From Limnephilus marmoratus (taxonomy: Eukaryota; Arthropoda; Insecta; Trichoptera; Limnephilidae), in the NCBI GenBank assembly GCA_917880885.1, contig OU862928.1, positions 37,994,962 to 38,058,961 on the forward strand: a DNA stretch of 64,000 nt, given 5' to 3'. Below the pieces are notes generated by a model that was not told the DNA's origin, searched no databases, and was given only the letters and a program-made list of their open reading frames with translations. A program made the position numbers and the translations under genes. Below, piece by piece: positions 52,906 through 63,480 of the stretch (the stretch's first letter is position 1; every line of letters begins with the position of its first letter).

Positions 52906-53275
52906 ATATAATTTTATATCAACATTGCAAATCGCATATCCAAGAAACTTCATACAACACTTCCATACGCGCAATCGATGTAACAGTTACGGTAGAATCA
53001 CACAATCTTTTGCTCGCCACATAATATCTCTCCCCGCAGTGGGATCAACACTAAGGTGGGTCATTTTAAAAAAAATGTTATTTTTAAATTCTAAAAATGA
53101 TAAAAGGGTTCAAAATGGGTTTAAAACGATGTGTTTAAAAATTTTCATATTTCTGATACGATCTTCTTCCTCCAGATTCACTTCAAAGTTATGAAATTTT
53201 TCATTATAAGGGGATCTAGTGTACATAAAAGTTACTATGAATCCTTTAAACCATATTTTTTGTAATCTTCCCTAG

Positions 53276-53320
<45 letters not shown>

Positions 53321-53640
53321 CGAGTATTTTTACGATTGAGATTGAGTCTCGCAAAACAATGCCGAAATTTGAGAGTAAGAAGGATTTTGCTGGTGTTTGA
53401 ATAGCCTTGAGATAATTTGAATTATATTAATTTTTTTTATAAATAAATAAAAATATTCCCTCTACTTCGTGTTTTATTAAAAATAGTTAATTTTATATAA
53501 CATTTTTTTAAGATTTAAGAAAGGTGGGTTGTTCTTTATTATCTGAAATTTCAAAGTCAATTCGGGGAAAGAAGAAGATATCCAAATATTATTTAAAAAA
53601 TTACGTGATTTTATATCTCCATTTAACACCCTTTTATCAC
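52906..53640. other. No gene; (AT)n near 53,280
   Basis: A pure (AT)n tract of about 38 bp lies at 53,279-53,316. The rest has no supported feature. Confidence 0.5.
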
Positions 53641-53654
53641 TATTAGACAAATCA

Positions 53655-53965
53655 AAACTAAACAAGACTATTTTTAGATGTATGTGTTTGTCTTTTTTTA
53701 GTATCACTCACTTCCGTTTCATCGAGCTTTAAATCACCACAGTGCTAAAGAAGTTTTCAATTAAAAAAAAATGTGATTCTGAAACCTTCAGAAAACTAAA
53801 GTAGACAAGCGTAGGGGAGGCTACGAAGCACCGCACAAAGAGGAGACCGATTATTCTATCTCATTCCCTCGCGGGCTAAATCCTATATATGTATGTATTT
53901 GTCTCTTTTTAGTATCGATTTTTCGTTTCATCGAGTTTGAAATCACAAAGTTTTCACTTCAACAA
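53655..53965 (+). repeat. Rep-C, one partial and one near-complete monomer
   Basis: Two successive units share TATGTGTTTGTC...TTTTTAGTATC and CGTTTCATCGAG; the second includes GAGGCTACGAAGCACCGCAC. Confidence 0.6.
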
Positions 53966-54017
53966 TATTCTTCTTTCAACGCAGACAGGTCCCAGTGAGG
54001 TTAAAAATCTCTACATA

Positions 54018-56190
54018 TTTTTTTTTTTTTTTTTTTTTTATTGGTTTTTATATACATATACATGTAATATAATCATGAGTAATTGCATTTTCAGGTTACA
54101 AACGGATTAAACTCAAATCATTAAATACTAACATGCAACATTGATTATAAACAGTATAAACATATATATGTATATAATATATAACCTTTACGAGAGTGTA
54201 ACTACTCGTGTGTAAAGGGAAGAGAAAAATATATATATATATATATATTTTTTTTTTAAATTAAAAAAATTAAAATTAAAAATTATAACACATACATTAT
54301 ATTTACGTACTTACATAAATCGAATGTGTAAAAAAAATAAAATATATTAAAAAAAATAATAATTTAAAATAAATTTTTGAATAAGTATTGTTAATTAAAG
54401 GTTAATGCGGTTCTAAGTGGCTAAATTATTTAAGATATTATTGTTTAATTTATTTTTGAATTTATTGTAGTCAGGTTCTAATCTCAGCTCTATTGCTAGT
54501 TGATTAAACCACACCACTCCATTGTACGTGTAGTAGTGTTGTGCAAAACTGGTATGCATTAATGGCGTACACAAGCGACCCACTGTGTTTTGCCTATTGC
54601 TCTCAACGCGGACCATGGCGTGGTGCGACTTATTAGAATAGTCTTTGTGTATTTGAAGCAGTGTATTTTTTATATATGTATTTTTTAGAGGTGGGACTTG
54701 AAAGTCTTGAAAAAGTTGAGAGGTTGAATAATCTGATGGTTTCTTAGTAATAATTTTGATTATTAATCTTTGAGTAATTTCCAACGGTAAAATTGAGGTT
54801 TTGTAAGCTCCTCCCCATGCAACAATACCGTATTGTATTATCGAATGGGCTAGAGCATAGTATATATTTTTAAGAATTTTTAAGTTAAGTATATTTCTTA
54901 AATTAATAAATATGTATATAAGTTTTCTTAATCTATTTATAGTATTGGTAATTTGAGTCTTCCACTTAAGGTTACTATCTATTATTACACCCAAATATTT
55001 TATTTCTTTTTTATTTGCTATGAATAGACAGTCATTATTTTGGCATGTTAATATTTTAGTGGTGCATTTTTTTGAATGAATTTTAATATTTAAGGCGATA
55101 GGAGGAGATTTTTTGTTATTTATACTAAAAGGTATATAATAGGTTTTTTCAATGTTTAATGTTAATAAATTTTCGTCAAACCATTCTTTCAAGATATTAA
55201 TATCATGATTAGCAGTTATTTCAAGTTCATTCCATGAATTTGCTTGGAATATAATTGCAGTATCATCTGCATATGAAACAAGTTTTCCTGTTATTGGTAA
55301 TTCAAAGATATTATTAACATACAAGATGAATAGAAGAGGGCCCAAAATCGTGCCTTGTGGTATTCCAAAGTCGCTTGTACTCGGTTCACTAAGAATGTTT
55401 TTTATTTTTACATATTGATTTCTAGAGTTAAGGAAACTTTCTATCCATGTGTTAGCGTTATCTATAATTCCGATTTCGTTAAGCTTGTATAGTAATTTTT
55501 TGTGACTTATGCTGTCAAAGGCTTTCCTTAGGTCTATGAAAATTGCAAGAGATTTTTTGCCTTTGTCTAGAGCTTGATGTATTTTTGTTGTTAAATCTAT
55601 GATTGCGTCCTGTGTGGTTATTTTTGCGCGAAAACCAAATTGTTGGTCACTCAGTATATTATTAATTCCAATAAAATTTTGTATTTGCTTTTTAGCTACC
55701 TTTTCAAAAATTTTTGAGATATTTGATAATACTGATATAGGTCGGTAGTTATTAATTTCTTTAGAGGCACCTGATTTATAAATCGGTGTAATAATAGTTC
55801 TTTTATATATTGATGGAAAGATACCCTTTTTAAGACTATTGTTTATAATATATGTAATAGGCTTTTTCAAAAAGTTAAGATGTGTCTTTAGATTTTCAAC
55901 AGTGATCCCATCAAACCCTGGTGCTGATTCAGTTTTTAGGTTTTTTATTATATCAACAATTTCTTGTTCAGTTACCGTATCGAATTTTCCTATGGTTTTT
56001 TTTGATGATGTTACATCATTTTCTGCGGTAGATGTGGTATTATCTACGATATTAGTTATTTTGCTTGCGAGATTTTTTCCGACATTAGAAAAAAATGTAT
56101 TGAAAGCATTTGCACATTGTTCAGGGTTATCCAAAACTTGTACCATATTGTTATCAATACGTAGCTTTAAAATGTATATTATAAATTATA
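54018..56190 (-). mobile_element. LINE (Jockey/CR1 group), 5'-truncated
   Basis: The T-run at 54,019-54,041 is the reversed poly(A) tail. The 3' UTR (54,042-54,412) has a hairpin CCTTTACGAG...CTCGTGTGTAAAGG (54,186-54,219 region), also present in the solo copy at 39,790. The coding frame stays open upstream of the first methionine to about 56,190, so the endonuclease half was lost by truncation rather than mutation. Confidence 0.85.
54413..56146 (-). CDS. Non-LTR reverse transcriptase, C-terminal 577 residues
   Basis: No stops in 577 residues. Motifs in order: SAPGFDGIT (74-82), NNYRPISVLSNISKIFEKV (132-150), QFGFRAKITTQDAIIDL (169-185), AIFIDLRKAFDSI (201-213, D205), GIPQGTILGPLLFILYVNNI (261-280), SYADDTAII (291-299, catalytic D294 and D295) and KYLGVIID in the thumb region, then the C-terminal HTSFAQHYYTYNGVVWFNQL. 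These define a Jockey/CR1-group reverse transcriptase that copies its own RNA at a nicked target. The apurinic endonuclease that normally precedes it is missing, so the copy is dead on arrival despite an intact frame. Phe/Asn/Ile-rich codon use mirrors the AT-rich surroundings. Confidence 0.9.
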   Translation of the reverse strand: MVQVLDNPEQCANAFNTFFSNVGKNLASKITNIVDNTTSTAENDVTSSKKTIGKFDTVTEQEIVDIIKNLKTESAPGFDGITVENLKTHLNFLKKPITYIINNSLKKGIFPSIYKRTIITPIYKSGASKEINNYRPISVLSNISKIFEKVAKKQIQNFIGINNILSDQQFGFRAKITTQDAIIDLTTKIHQALDKGKKSLAIFIDLRKAFDSISHKKLLYKLNEIGIIDNANTWIESFLNSRNQYVKIKNILSEPSTSDFGIPQGTILGPLLFILYVNNIFELPITGKLVSYADDTAIIFQANSWNELEITANHDINILKEWFDENLLTLNIEKTYYIPFSINNKKSPPIALNIKIHSKKCTTKILTCQNNDCLFIANKKEIKYLGVIIDSNLKWKTQITNTINRLRKLIYIFINLRNILNLKILKNIYYALAHSIIQYGIVAWGGAYKTSILPLEITQRLIIKIITKKPSDYSTSQLFQDFQVPPLKNTYIKNTLLQIHKDYSNKSHHAMVRVESNRQNTVGRLCTPLMHTSFAQHYYTYNGVVWFNQLAIELRLEPDYNKFKNKLNNNILNNLAT

Positions 56191-56234
56191 TAAATATAAA
56201 TTAATATAAAAAAAATATATATATATAAAGTATA

Positions 56235-56548
56235 TTATAAATTAAAGTCTGTCTGTTCGCGATAAACTCAAAAACTACTGAACAGATTTTCATACGGTTT
56301 TCACCAATAGATAGAGTGGTTTATGAGGAAGGTTTAGGTATATAATTTGTCAAAGTTTTGTGTAAATTGGTGGAAATATATAATATATAAAGGAGAATGT
56401 CTGTATGTGGTGGTCGAGCGGGCAGGCAAGCAAACGGTGTGGATTTGTACGCAAATTAACAGATGGCGGTGATTATAAGTAGGGTAACCATCTAGTAGAT
56501 GGCGTTGTGTTTCGTTAGCCACAGCAACGCGTGACCGGGTCAGTTAGT
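56235..56548 (+). mobile_element. Helitron-like family H, copy
   Basis: From GTCTGTCTGTTCGCGATAAA to CACAGCAACGCGTGACCGGG and GTCAGTTAG. It contains the landmark GATTTTCATACGGTTTTCAC. Confidence 0.6.
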
Positions 56549-56629
56549 TGAATCATAAACAATAATACCTACCATGAAAGAAACAATAAATAAATCATTA
56601 TCTTTAGCTTTCCTCTTTACTAAGAATAA

Positions 56630-56790
56630 AATGAAGTCGCTCACGCTGTGTGCGCTTAGATCTTTAAAGTTTTATTTTTCTTTACTCAGCGGATTTTCAT
56701 GCGGTTTTCACCAATAGATACAGTGATTCATGAGGAAGGTTTAGGTATAAAATTTGTCATGGTTTTGTGCAAATTGGTTGAAATCTATCT
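56630..56790 (+). mobile_element. Helitron-like family H, 5' fragment
   Basis: CTCAGCGGATTTTCATGCGG and CACCAATAGATACAGTG match the family before it breaks into the minisatellite at 56,787. Confidence 0.55.
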
Positions 56791-57415
56791 ATATAAATAA
56801 AAATCTATATAATCTTCTATCTATCTATATAAATAAAAATCTATATAATCTTCTATCTATCTATATAAATAAAAATCTATATAATCTTCTATCTATCTAT
56901 ATAAATAAAAATCTATATAATCTTTTATCTATCTATATAAATAAAAATCTATATAATCTTCTATCTATCTATATAAATAAAAATCTATATAATCTTCTAT
57001 CTATCTATATAAATAAAAATCTATATAATCTTCTAACTATCTATATAAATAAAAATCTATATAATCTTCTATCTATCTATATAAATAAAAATCTATATAA
57101 TCTTCTATCTATCTATATAAATAAAAATCTATATAATCTTCTATCTATCTATATAAATAAAAATCTATATAATCTTCTATTTATCTATATAAATAAAAAT
57201 CTATATAATCTTCTATCTATCTATATAAATAAAAATCTATATAATCTTCTATCTATCTATATAAATAAAAATCTATATAATCTTCTAACTATCTATATAA
57301 ATAAAAATCTATATAATCTTCTATCTATCTATATAAATAAAAATCTATATAATCTTCTATCTATCTATATAAATAAAAATCTATATAATCTTCTATCTAT
57401 CTATATAAATAAAAA
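56785..57415. repeat. 36-bp minisatellite, about 17 units
   Basis: The unit contains ATCTATCTATATAAATAAAA and TCTATATAATCTTCT. Because 36 is a multiple of three, the frame stays open and reads as a repeated 12-residue peptide (LSIYINKNLYNL); I regard this as an artefact. Units are nearly identical. Confidence 0.9.
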
Positions 57416-57852
57416 TGTCTATATAAATAAAAATGAATTGCCGAAATGTATGTACGCGCATAACTTCGGAAGGACTGCACCAAATTGGATAATTATTTTT
57501 TTGTGTTCATTATTGCCAGGACAAGGTTTGTATCAAACTAGTGGTGAGCTCTTGCATTATGAAATTTGTATAAATTGCAATAGGTGGCACGCGAGTTGTT
57601 TGAAAACTGAATGTACCGGGAATGAACGGGAACGGGAGAGGGGAACTTGTGAAGGGGTTCGCGGGACGGGGGAAGGGGAGGAGTGGAGTGGGGAGAGAGA
57701 AGGTAGAGGAGGTGGAGTGGGAACGGGAGAGGGGAAGGGGACGCGGGAGAGGAAGGGAAGGCGGAAGGAGAACGGGACGAATGGGAAAGGACGCACAGGG
57801 GGAAATATTTCTTTATTAAATGGCACAGCAACGCATGCCGGGTACCGGCTAG
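57412..57852 (+). mobile_element. Helitron-like family G, reference copy
   Basis: Starts TCTATATAAATAAAAATGAA and TTGCCGAAATGTATGTACGC, then GGTGGCACGCGAGTTGTTTG, a G-rich core (57,620-57,780), and ends AGCAACGCATGCCGGGTACC GGCTAG. No coding capacity. Confidence 0.65.
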
Positions 57853-58424
57853 TACTTTATATATCTGGCCATGCGGCAGCGGGCAGCGTGGTGTGGATTT
57901 GATCTAACAGGTGGCGTTGGTTATAAAGGTTTCGTTAGCCAGAGCAACGTGTAAAATTTCTTTTTCAAAATAACAAATTAAAAACATGCCGTACACAAGC
58001 AATGCCTGTAGGCGGTAGATAGGTACTTAAGCTTTCCGTAAAATAATTAAATTTCTAAAAAAAATATTTTTAAAACCAATCTGAAAATCTTGAAAGAAGT
58101 GTGTGTATACATAGAAAAAAATCACTCAAACATAATTGGGTAGAATTTTTTCCAGGGCGAATTTAAAATGAGTATCACTCAGAACAGCGAAAAAGATGAC
58201 TTGAATTTAAAGTGGTGTTCAAATCGCGGGTCGCGGCGGTGAATAGAAGACCCCATTAAGGAAAGCCCTTTCCGACGTGTCTGGCTCATCACAAATTGAA
58301 AAGCCCCTCTTTGAGAGGCTTATTAACACAAGGGCGGGCTCGTTTCGTTTTCAAAAGGCCGATTTACAAGACGATTCCCAGACGTGCACATTTAAAAAAA
58401 AATAAACGTACAAAAATATGTCCT
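57853..58424. other. Helitron-H remnant then unassigned sequence
   Basis: AGGTGGCGTTGGTTATAAAG (57,909) is a family H fragment. The stretch 58,200-58,390 is GC-richer than its surroundings but has no recognisable gene. Confidence 0.4.
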
Positions 58425-58575
58425 AGGAAGCCATGGCACAATCAAGTGAATGAAATTCTTGATTAGGGCCATGTCAGGACTTATAATAACCGTATGTATG
58501 AATGTGAATGAAACTACGAGTGTGTGCCAAGCCAAGTGTCAAGTGGTGGTTCATTCGCACTGCAGAGAAAGGGGA
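58425..58575 (+). pseudogene. LINE C-terminal relic
   Basis: CCATGGCACAATCAAGTGAA and GTGTGTGCCAAGCC decode to WHNQVNEIL and ECVPSQ, matching the LINE end nested at 11,118. A second copy is at 60,105. Confidence 0.6.
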
Positions 58576-59172
58576 AAGGTATGTTGAAATAACGCATTTT
58601 TGAAAGGTACTTATTACTTATGTAAGTATGGTAAATGGACGCAATCTGTTATAAACCTCACCTCTTATTGGCCGGAGACGCGAATCCACGCGCAGTTTGT
58701 GCGCATGCGCGTGGAGAAAAATTTCGAAAAAAAAAAATGTTTGTCTGCGATTTTGACTCCTTTATGTACAGAATTTGTATGAAGGACAAGGTCAGAATCG
58801 CTTGCGCCAACATTTGCCCAGGATATAGGTAAAAATTTCATTCACCTGGCAACCCCAGAATATTTTTAAATGATTTTATCTGTTTCATCGAAATGTCAAA
58901 TTGGCCGCAATTCTTTCTTCCAAAATCCGATGCGTGTTACTTGACAAAAACATCGTAAAACCTATCAATTTATGTAATTAACGCAAGTAATGTTGTTTTA
59001 GTTCATACTCTATTGTTCTAGGATGTTTTTCGGTCAATAAAATATACGATAGCTCAAAATTAATCCACAAAACATTCAATTCAAAATTCAAAATTCAAAA
59101 TGGTGCTTTGTTAGGAAATTTTCGTGAAATCGTTTTAATCATATACGAGAATATCTAACAATCTAAAAAAAA

Positions 59173-60080
59173 TCAGAGTGTGCAGTTTACACGCGCTAGA
59201 AGTGAAACCTTCATAAAACTGAAGTAGACAATAGTGGGGGGCTATGAAGCACCGCACAAAGAGGAGACCGATAATACTATCTCATTCTTTCGCAGGCTAA
59301 ATCCTTTAGATGAATGTGTTTGTCTCTTTTTAGTGTCTCTATTTTTCGTTTCATTGGTTTCAAATCATAACGGTGCTAAAGATGTTTTCACTTAAAAAAT
59401 TACAAGTGTGCAGTTCATTCGCGCTGGAAGTGAAACCTTCATAAAACTGAAGTAGACAATAGTGGGGGGCTACGAAGCACCGCACAAAGAGGAGACCGAT
59501 AATACTATCTGATTCTCTCGCAGGCTAAATCCTTTAGTTGTATGTGTTTGTCTCTTTTAAGTGTCACTATTTATCGTTTCATCGAATTTCAAATCTCAAC
59601 GGTGCTAAAGATGTTTTCACTTAAAAAATTACAAGTGTGCAGTTCACTCGCGGTAGAAGTGAAACCTTCATAAAACTGAAGTAGACAATAGTGGGGGGCT
59701 ACGAAGCACCGCACAAAGAGGAGACCGATAATACTATCTCATTCTCTTGCAGGCAAAATCCTATAGATACCTATAGTTTGTCTCTTTTTAGTGTCACTAT
59801 TTATCGTTTCATCGAATTTCAAATCACAACGGTGCTAAAGATGTTTTCACTTAAAAAATTACAAGTGTGCAGTTCACTCGCGGTAGAAGTGAAACCTTCA
59901 TAAAACTGAAGTAGGCAATAGTGGAGGGCTACGATGCACCGCACAAAGAGGAGACCGATAATACTATCTCATTCTCTTGCAGGCAAAATCCTATAGATAC
60001 CTATAGTTTGTCTCTTTTTAGTGTCTCTATTTTGCGTTTCATCGAGTTTCAAATCACATCAGTGCTAAATAAATTTTCAC
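59173..60080 (+). repeat. Rep-C tandem array, four units of about 229 bp
   Basis: Units start near 59,173, 59,401, 59,632 and 59,861, each with GTGTGCAGTT, TGAAACCTTCATAAAACTGA, CTACGAAGCACCGCACAAAG and GGTGCTAAAGATGTTTTCAC. The last two units share extra changes, so the array grew from the right end. Confidence 0.85.
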
Positions 60081-60094
60081 TTCAAATAAGAAAC

Positions 60095-60310
60095 TTACAT
60101 AAACATGTCCGAGAAAGACATGGCACAATCAAGTGAATGAAATTCTTGATTAGGGCCTTGTCAAGATTTAGAATAACAGTACCTACGTGCGAATGTGAAT
60201 GATGCAAGGAGTGTGTGCCAAGCCAAGTGTTATGTTTCAGACATTCAAAAATAACATTTTTGCGCACGCCGGGATGCGAACTCGCGATCTTCGGATTCAC
60301 AGTCATAATA
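60095..60310 (+). pseudogene. LINE C-terminal relic plus tRNA-like patch
   Basis: 60,105-60,235 repeats the relic at 58,425 (GACATGGCACAATCAAGTGA). It is followed by GCACGCCGGGATGCGAACTC GCGA (60,263), a reversed B-box-like SINE head fragment. Confidence 0.5.
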
Positions 60311-60688
60311 AAGAACAGCTCGTATTATCTTATGAATAATTGATTCTGTACAAAATTACAATAACTATTATAAATTTTTAAATCTCAGGCTATTAACGCC
60401 CATACAAGAAATAAGAAATCCACGATTCTTCGTACATAGAGCCGATTTTACAAGAATTGTGAAAGTGCAGACAACGAAGAGAAAATTTCTTATTCTCCCA
60501 TAGGCAATCTATTCTTAATTTATGGGTAGAGAATTCAATTTGCATGTATTGATTCATCGGCGATTGATTTTTTTTTCAAATAGTTTAAATGGTTCCGTGC
60601 CAACTCAGAATCAGGTCAACTAGACACCTCTATGAAAAGTCTTTAAAAGCCATGAAAAATATAATTTTAAAATAGCCCATAAACCTAA

Positions 60689-60846
60689 GGGAACGTACCC
60701 ATACTACGTGACCAACTTTTTGCAATTTTTAACCCCCCTCCCCCCCGGTGACCAAAATCCTAAGCAACCCGCCGCTCATTTGTATGGAGCGTGACATTTT
60801 GAAGACCCCCCCCCCTAAAAGTGTCACGTAGTATGGGTACGTTCCC
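60689..60846. mobile_element. Harbinger-like MITE, 158 bp
   Basis: GGGAACGTACCCATACTACG and TGAC at the left are perfectly inverted at the right. TAA flanks both sides (60,686-60,688 and 60,847-60,849). The centre has two C runs. A solo end lies at 6,050, and the MITE at 39,496 has the same design. Confidence 0.8.
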
Positions 60847-60849
60847 TAA

Positions 60850-61160
60850 CCTAACGAAGGAAAGGCGTTTTTTCATTCCGCGACAAAATATCCTACAGAA
60901 AAAAAACATTTACTAAAACATTACCTAACCTAACTTTACAGGACGTATGTATTATTTTTGTACCATTTTACCATTTCTTAACAACAATTTATTGTCTTTA
61001 CAGGATGTCTGTATTATTTTTTTTACATTTGACTATTTTTTAACAATAATTTATTGTTTATTTTTAACTTTATGAGTAAAACCTCAAATTGTAATATTTA
61101 ATTAAATGAAGACAATATAAGCGAAACTCAATCTGGAAACAGAAAAATCTGAAAAAGATA
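60850..61160. other. No gene; repeated AACCTAAC / TTTACAGGAtGT motifs
   Basis: ACAGGACGTATGTATTATTT (60,960) and ACAGGATGTCTGTATTATTT (60,999), plus ACAGGAAGTCTGTATTACC (61,259), are spaced repeats with no known role. Confidence 0.4.
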
Positions 61161-61162
61161 TT

Positions 61163-61232
61163 GCCACCTCTGGGACTCGAACCCAGGACATTCTGCTTTC
61201 ATGGCAACAGCTTTACCAACTGAGATATTATA
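61163..61232 (-). tRNA. tRNA-like sequence, probably a pseudo-tRNA
   Basis: On the minus strand: ATCTCAGTTGGTAAAGC (A-box), an anticodon-like arm CTGTT...AGCAG, and CTGGGTTCGAGTCCCAG, a perfect T-arm with 5-bp stem. The 5' acceptor strand does not pair with GAGGTGGCA at the 3' side and the anticodon loop has eight bases. I call it a pseudo-tRNA or SINE head. Confidence 0.45.
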
Positions 61233-61504
61233 ATGAAATATTATAATTTATTCTCTTACAGGAAGTCTGTATTACCTGCGGAACCCCTAACGTAACCTGT
61301 TTAACCATTTTTTTTCATCGTTTTTTTCATAATTTTTCAAAGGAGCTTCTGAGTTGGTTTCATTCTGAGTTGTCCGGTCACAAGTTCAAATATATTTACA
61401 GACGAAATATTGCAGAGCCAAGAACAGAGAAATAAACCGATGGAAGTATGTAGGTATGTTCGTGTGCTCCAAATTACAATTTTCCTTCCCTTCAAAAATC
61501 GGGC

Positions 61505-61830
61505 GAATTTGTCAGAAGATAAAAATATTTCCGCTTCAAAATAAAATTAAATAAATGCAATAGTTGTCAACGTAACAGAAAACTAAAAACTGTTTTTGGA
61601 AAGTGATAAAATACGCTTTCAATTTTTATTATTAGAAATAATCATTTAATTTTTCAAAATTCACAAAGTTTAATACATTTTTTTTAAATTGCGGTCGCAA
61701 ACTTTGGTTTCGTAAAGGTGTACAATTTAATTATTTTGTAGTTAACTTGCAAGTTTGAATATAAAGCGTGTTGTTTTCTCTTTTCAATACCGTTTAGATC
61801 ATATTTCTCACTATGATAGTAAGATAGGGA
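61505..61830 (+). repeat. Rep-K, uninterrupted copy
   Basis: AAAAACTGTTTTTGGAAAGT, GCTTTCAATTTTTATTATTA and TTGCGGTCGCAAACTTTGGT. It supplies the empty site for the Helitron-like insertion at 22,797. Confidence 0.7.
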
Positions 61831-61884
61831 GACAACAATTTATATGAGACCTATGTGAGCTGGGACAAACATGGTCTCCTGTGA

Positions 61885-62800
61885 TTAAACGAGTCATTTA
61901 AGTTGTTCCTTGGCATTTTTTAAAAATTAACTCCACACAGGAGGTCCTGAGGAAAATAAAATTCTTCAGGGCCTATGACACCTTTGAGGACGCTGTGTGG
62001 AGGGTATTTTTAAGGAAAGGAAGGAGGGGAAGTGTTCTGGGAAGGAAAAAGGTATTTTATTTATTTATTTTATTTATTTAATTTATTTATTTATTTATTT
62101 ATTTTATTTATTTTATTTATTTTATTTATTTTATTTATTTTATTTATTTTATTTATTTTATTTATTTTATTTATTTTATTTATTTTATTTATTTTATTTA
62201 TTTTATTTATTTTATTTATTTTATTTATTTTATTTATTTTATTTATTTTATTTATTTTATTTATTTTATTTATTTTATTTATTTTATTTATTTTATTTAT
62301 TTTATTTATTTTATTTATTTTATTTATTTTATTTATTTTATTTATTTTATTTATTTTATTTATTTTATTTATTTTATTTATTTTATTTATTTTATTTATT
62401 TTATTTATTTTATTTATTTTATTTATTTTATTTATTTTATTTATTTTATTTATTTTATTTATTTTATTTATTTTATTTATTTTATTTATTTTATTTATTT
62501 TATTTATTTATTTATTTATTTATTAGGTATGAGGGGATGTTAGGAATCTGGGTGTCATTGCGTCCAGGTGTGTCCGGCTGCAGGTATAAATTAGGTCTCC
62601 TTCAATCGGTCTCCAGATCCGACCCGCCACGCAGAAGGTGGGCTAACGCATTCGACGCCAAGACCTAGACAAACTTCACCCCATGATCCTGGGCACCCCT
62701 GATAAGTTATCAAACGTAGCGAACCACCTGGGGTGACCTATGGCAGGGGTGGTGGTTATCCAATAAATGGTTCCCGGGGCGGCGGTACCCATACCCGCCA
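61885..62800 (-). repeat. Rep-I copy containing an expanded microsatellite
   Basis: CTCCACACAGGAGGTCCTGA and GACGCTGTGTGGAGGG at the left and GGTTCCCGGGGCGGCGGTAC at the right are Rep-I landmarks. The middle is the microsatellite at 62,050-62,525. Confidence 0.7.
62050..62525. repeat. 9-bp microsatellite (TTTATTTTA)n, about 470 bp
   Basis: Nearly perfect for more than 45 units, flanked by pure (TTTA)n at both ends. Nine is a multiple of three, so long Leu/Phe/Tyr/Ile frames arise; they are not genes. Confidence 0.95.
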
Positions 62801-62829
62801 TAGAAAAAAAAAGAGATACAATGAAAGGA

Positions 62830-63480
62830 GATTTTTTTTTTTTTTTTAATTTATCTATAAAAAGAATGTTTGTATTACATTATTCGATGCCTGTCTCACT
62901 AGGGTATACCTGTGTTGAGACAGGCGTAGAGGTACATAAATGAGTATCATACAAAAGAATATTTAATTACAACATAAGAACATTTAAGGTAAGATACATA
63001 CTGATTTATACAATTCAAACAGAAAGATGATTAAGATTGAGGGTTAATATCATAAAGAGAGCATTATATAGGTGAAGGAAGAGATGAATAAAGTAGTAAA
63101 TCCTTTCGAATCTATATAGGTAGTTATATTATACATATAGGATTTTACTATTTTAAGTTCTTTATTAAGGGTAAGGACATACGTGAGATGGTAATTCTGT
63201 CTATTTGTACTCTATTTTACAGATGTTAGCAGTAGTGTGACGTCCAATACTTATAATCCATTTCTTTATATCTTGTTTGTATTTGGTCATTGATTCAGTT
63301 TGTCTAATCGTGGCTGGAAGTGTATTGTGTAGTTTGCAAGCTATGTATTTAAAGTGTTTTTGTCCAAAGGTGGTTTTAGAAAAGGGAGTTTGGAGAAGTT
63401 CTTTATTTTTGGCTCGGGTATTGTGTATCATTTGTGTTGGTTTGTATAGGATTTTGTTGTTTTTATGTAAATAAAGTAAG
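62830..63480 (-). pseudogene. LINE 3' end: reverse transcriptase C-terminus and 3' UTR
   Basis: The T run at 62,831-62,848 is the reversed A tail. The frame 63,431-63,201 on the minus strand reads PFSKTTFGQKHFKYIACKLH, NTLPATIRQTE and KYKQDIKKWI. It is the same clade as the ends at 1,219 and 46,100. A hairpin lies at 62,888-62,926. Polymerase motifs are missing, so it is 5'-truncated. Confidence 0.75.
62888..62926. other. Conserved hairpin in LINE 3' UTR, copy 3
   Basis: TGCCTGTCTC pairs with GAGACAGGC(G) around ACTAGGGTATACCTGTGTT. Relative to 4,480-4,518, stem pairs change A-T to C-G at two positions on both sides. Confidence 0.7.

Noticed and set aside
56754..57902. 382-codon open frame with a 12-residue repeat
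   Set aside because: It is the translation of a 36-bp minisatellite plus Helitron-like DNA; a period divisible by three keeps the frame open. No gene features.
61163..61232. Functional tRNA gene
   Set aside because: The acceptor stem cannot be closed and the anticodon loop has eight bases; only the T-arm and A-box are convincing.
61997..62668. Long Leu/Phe/Tyr/Ile frames
   Set aside because: Translation of the (TTTATTTTA)n microsatellite.
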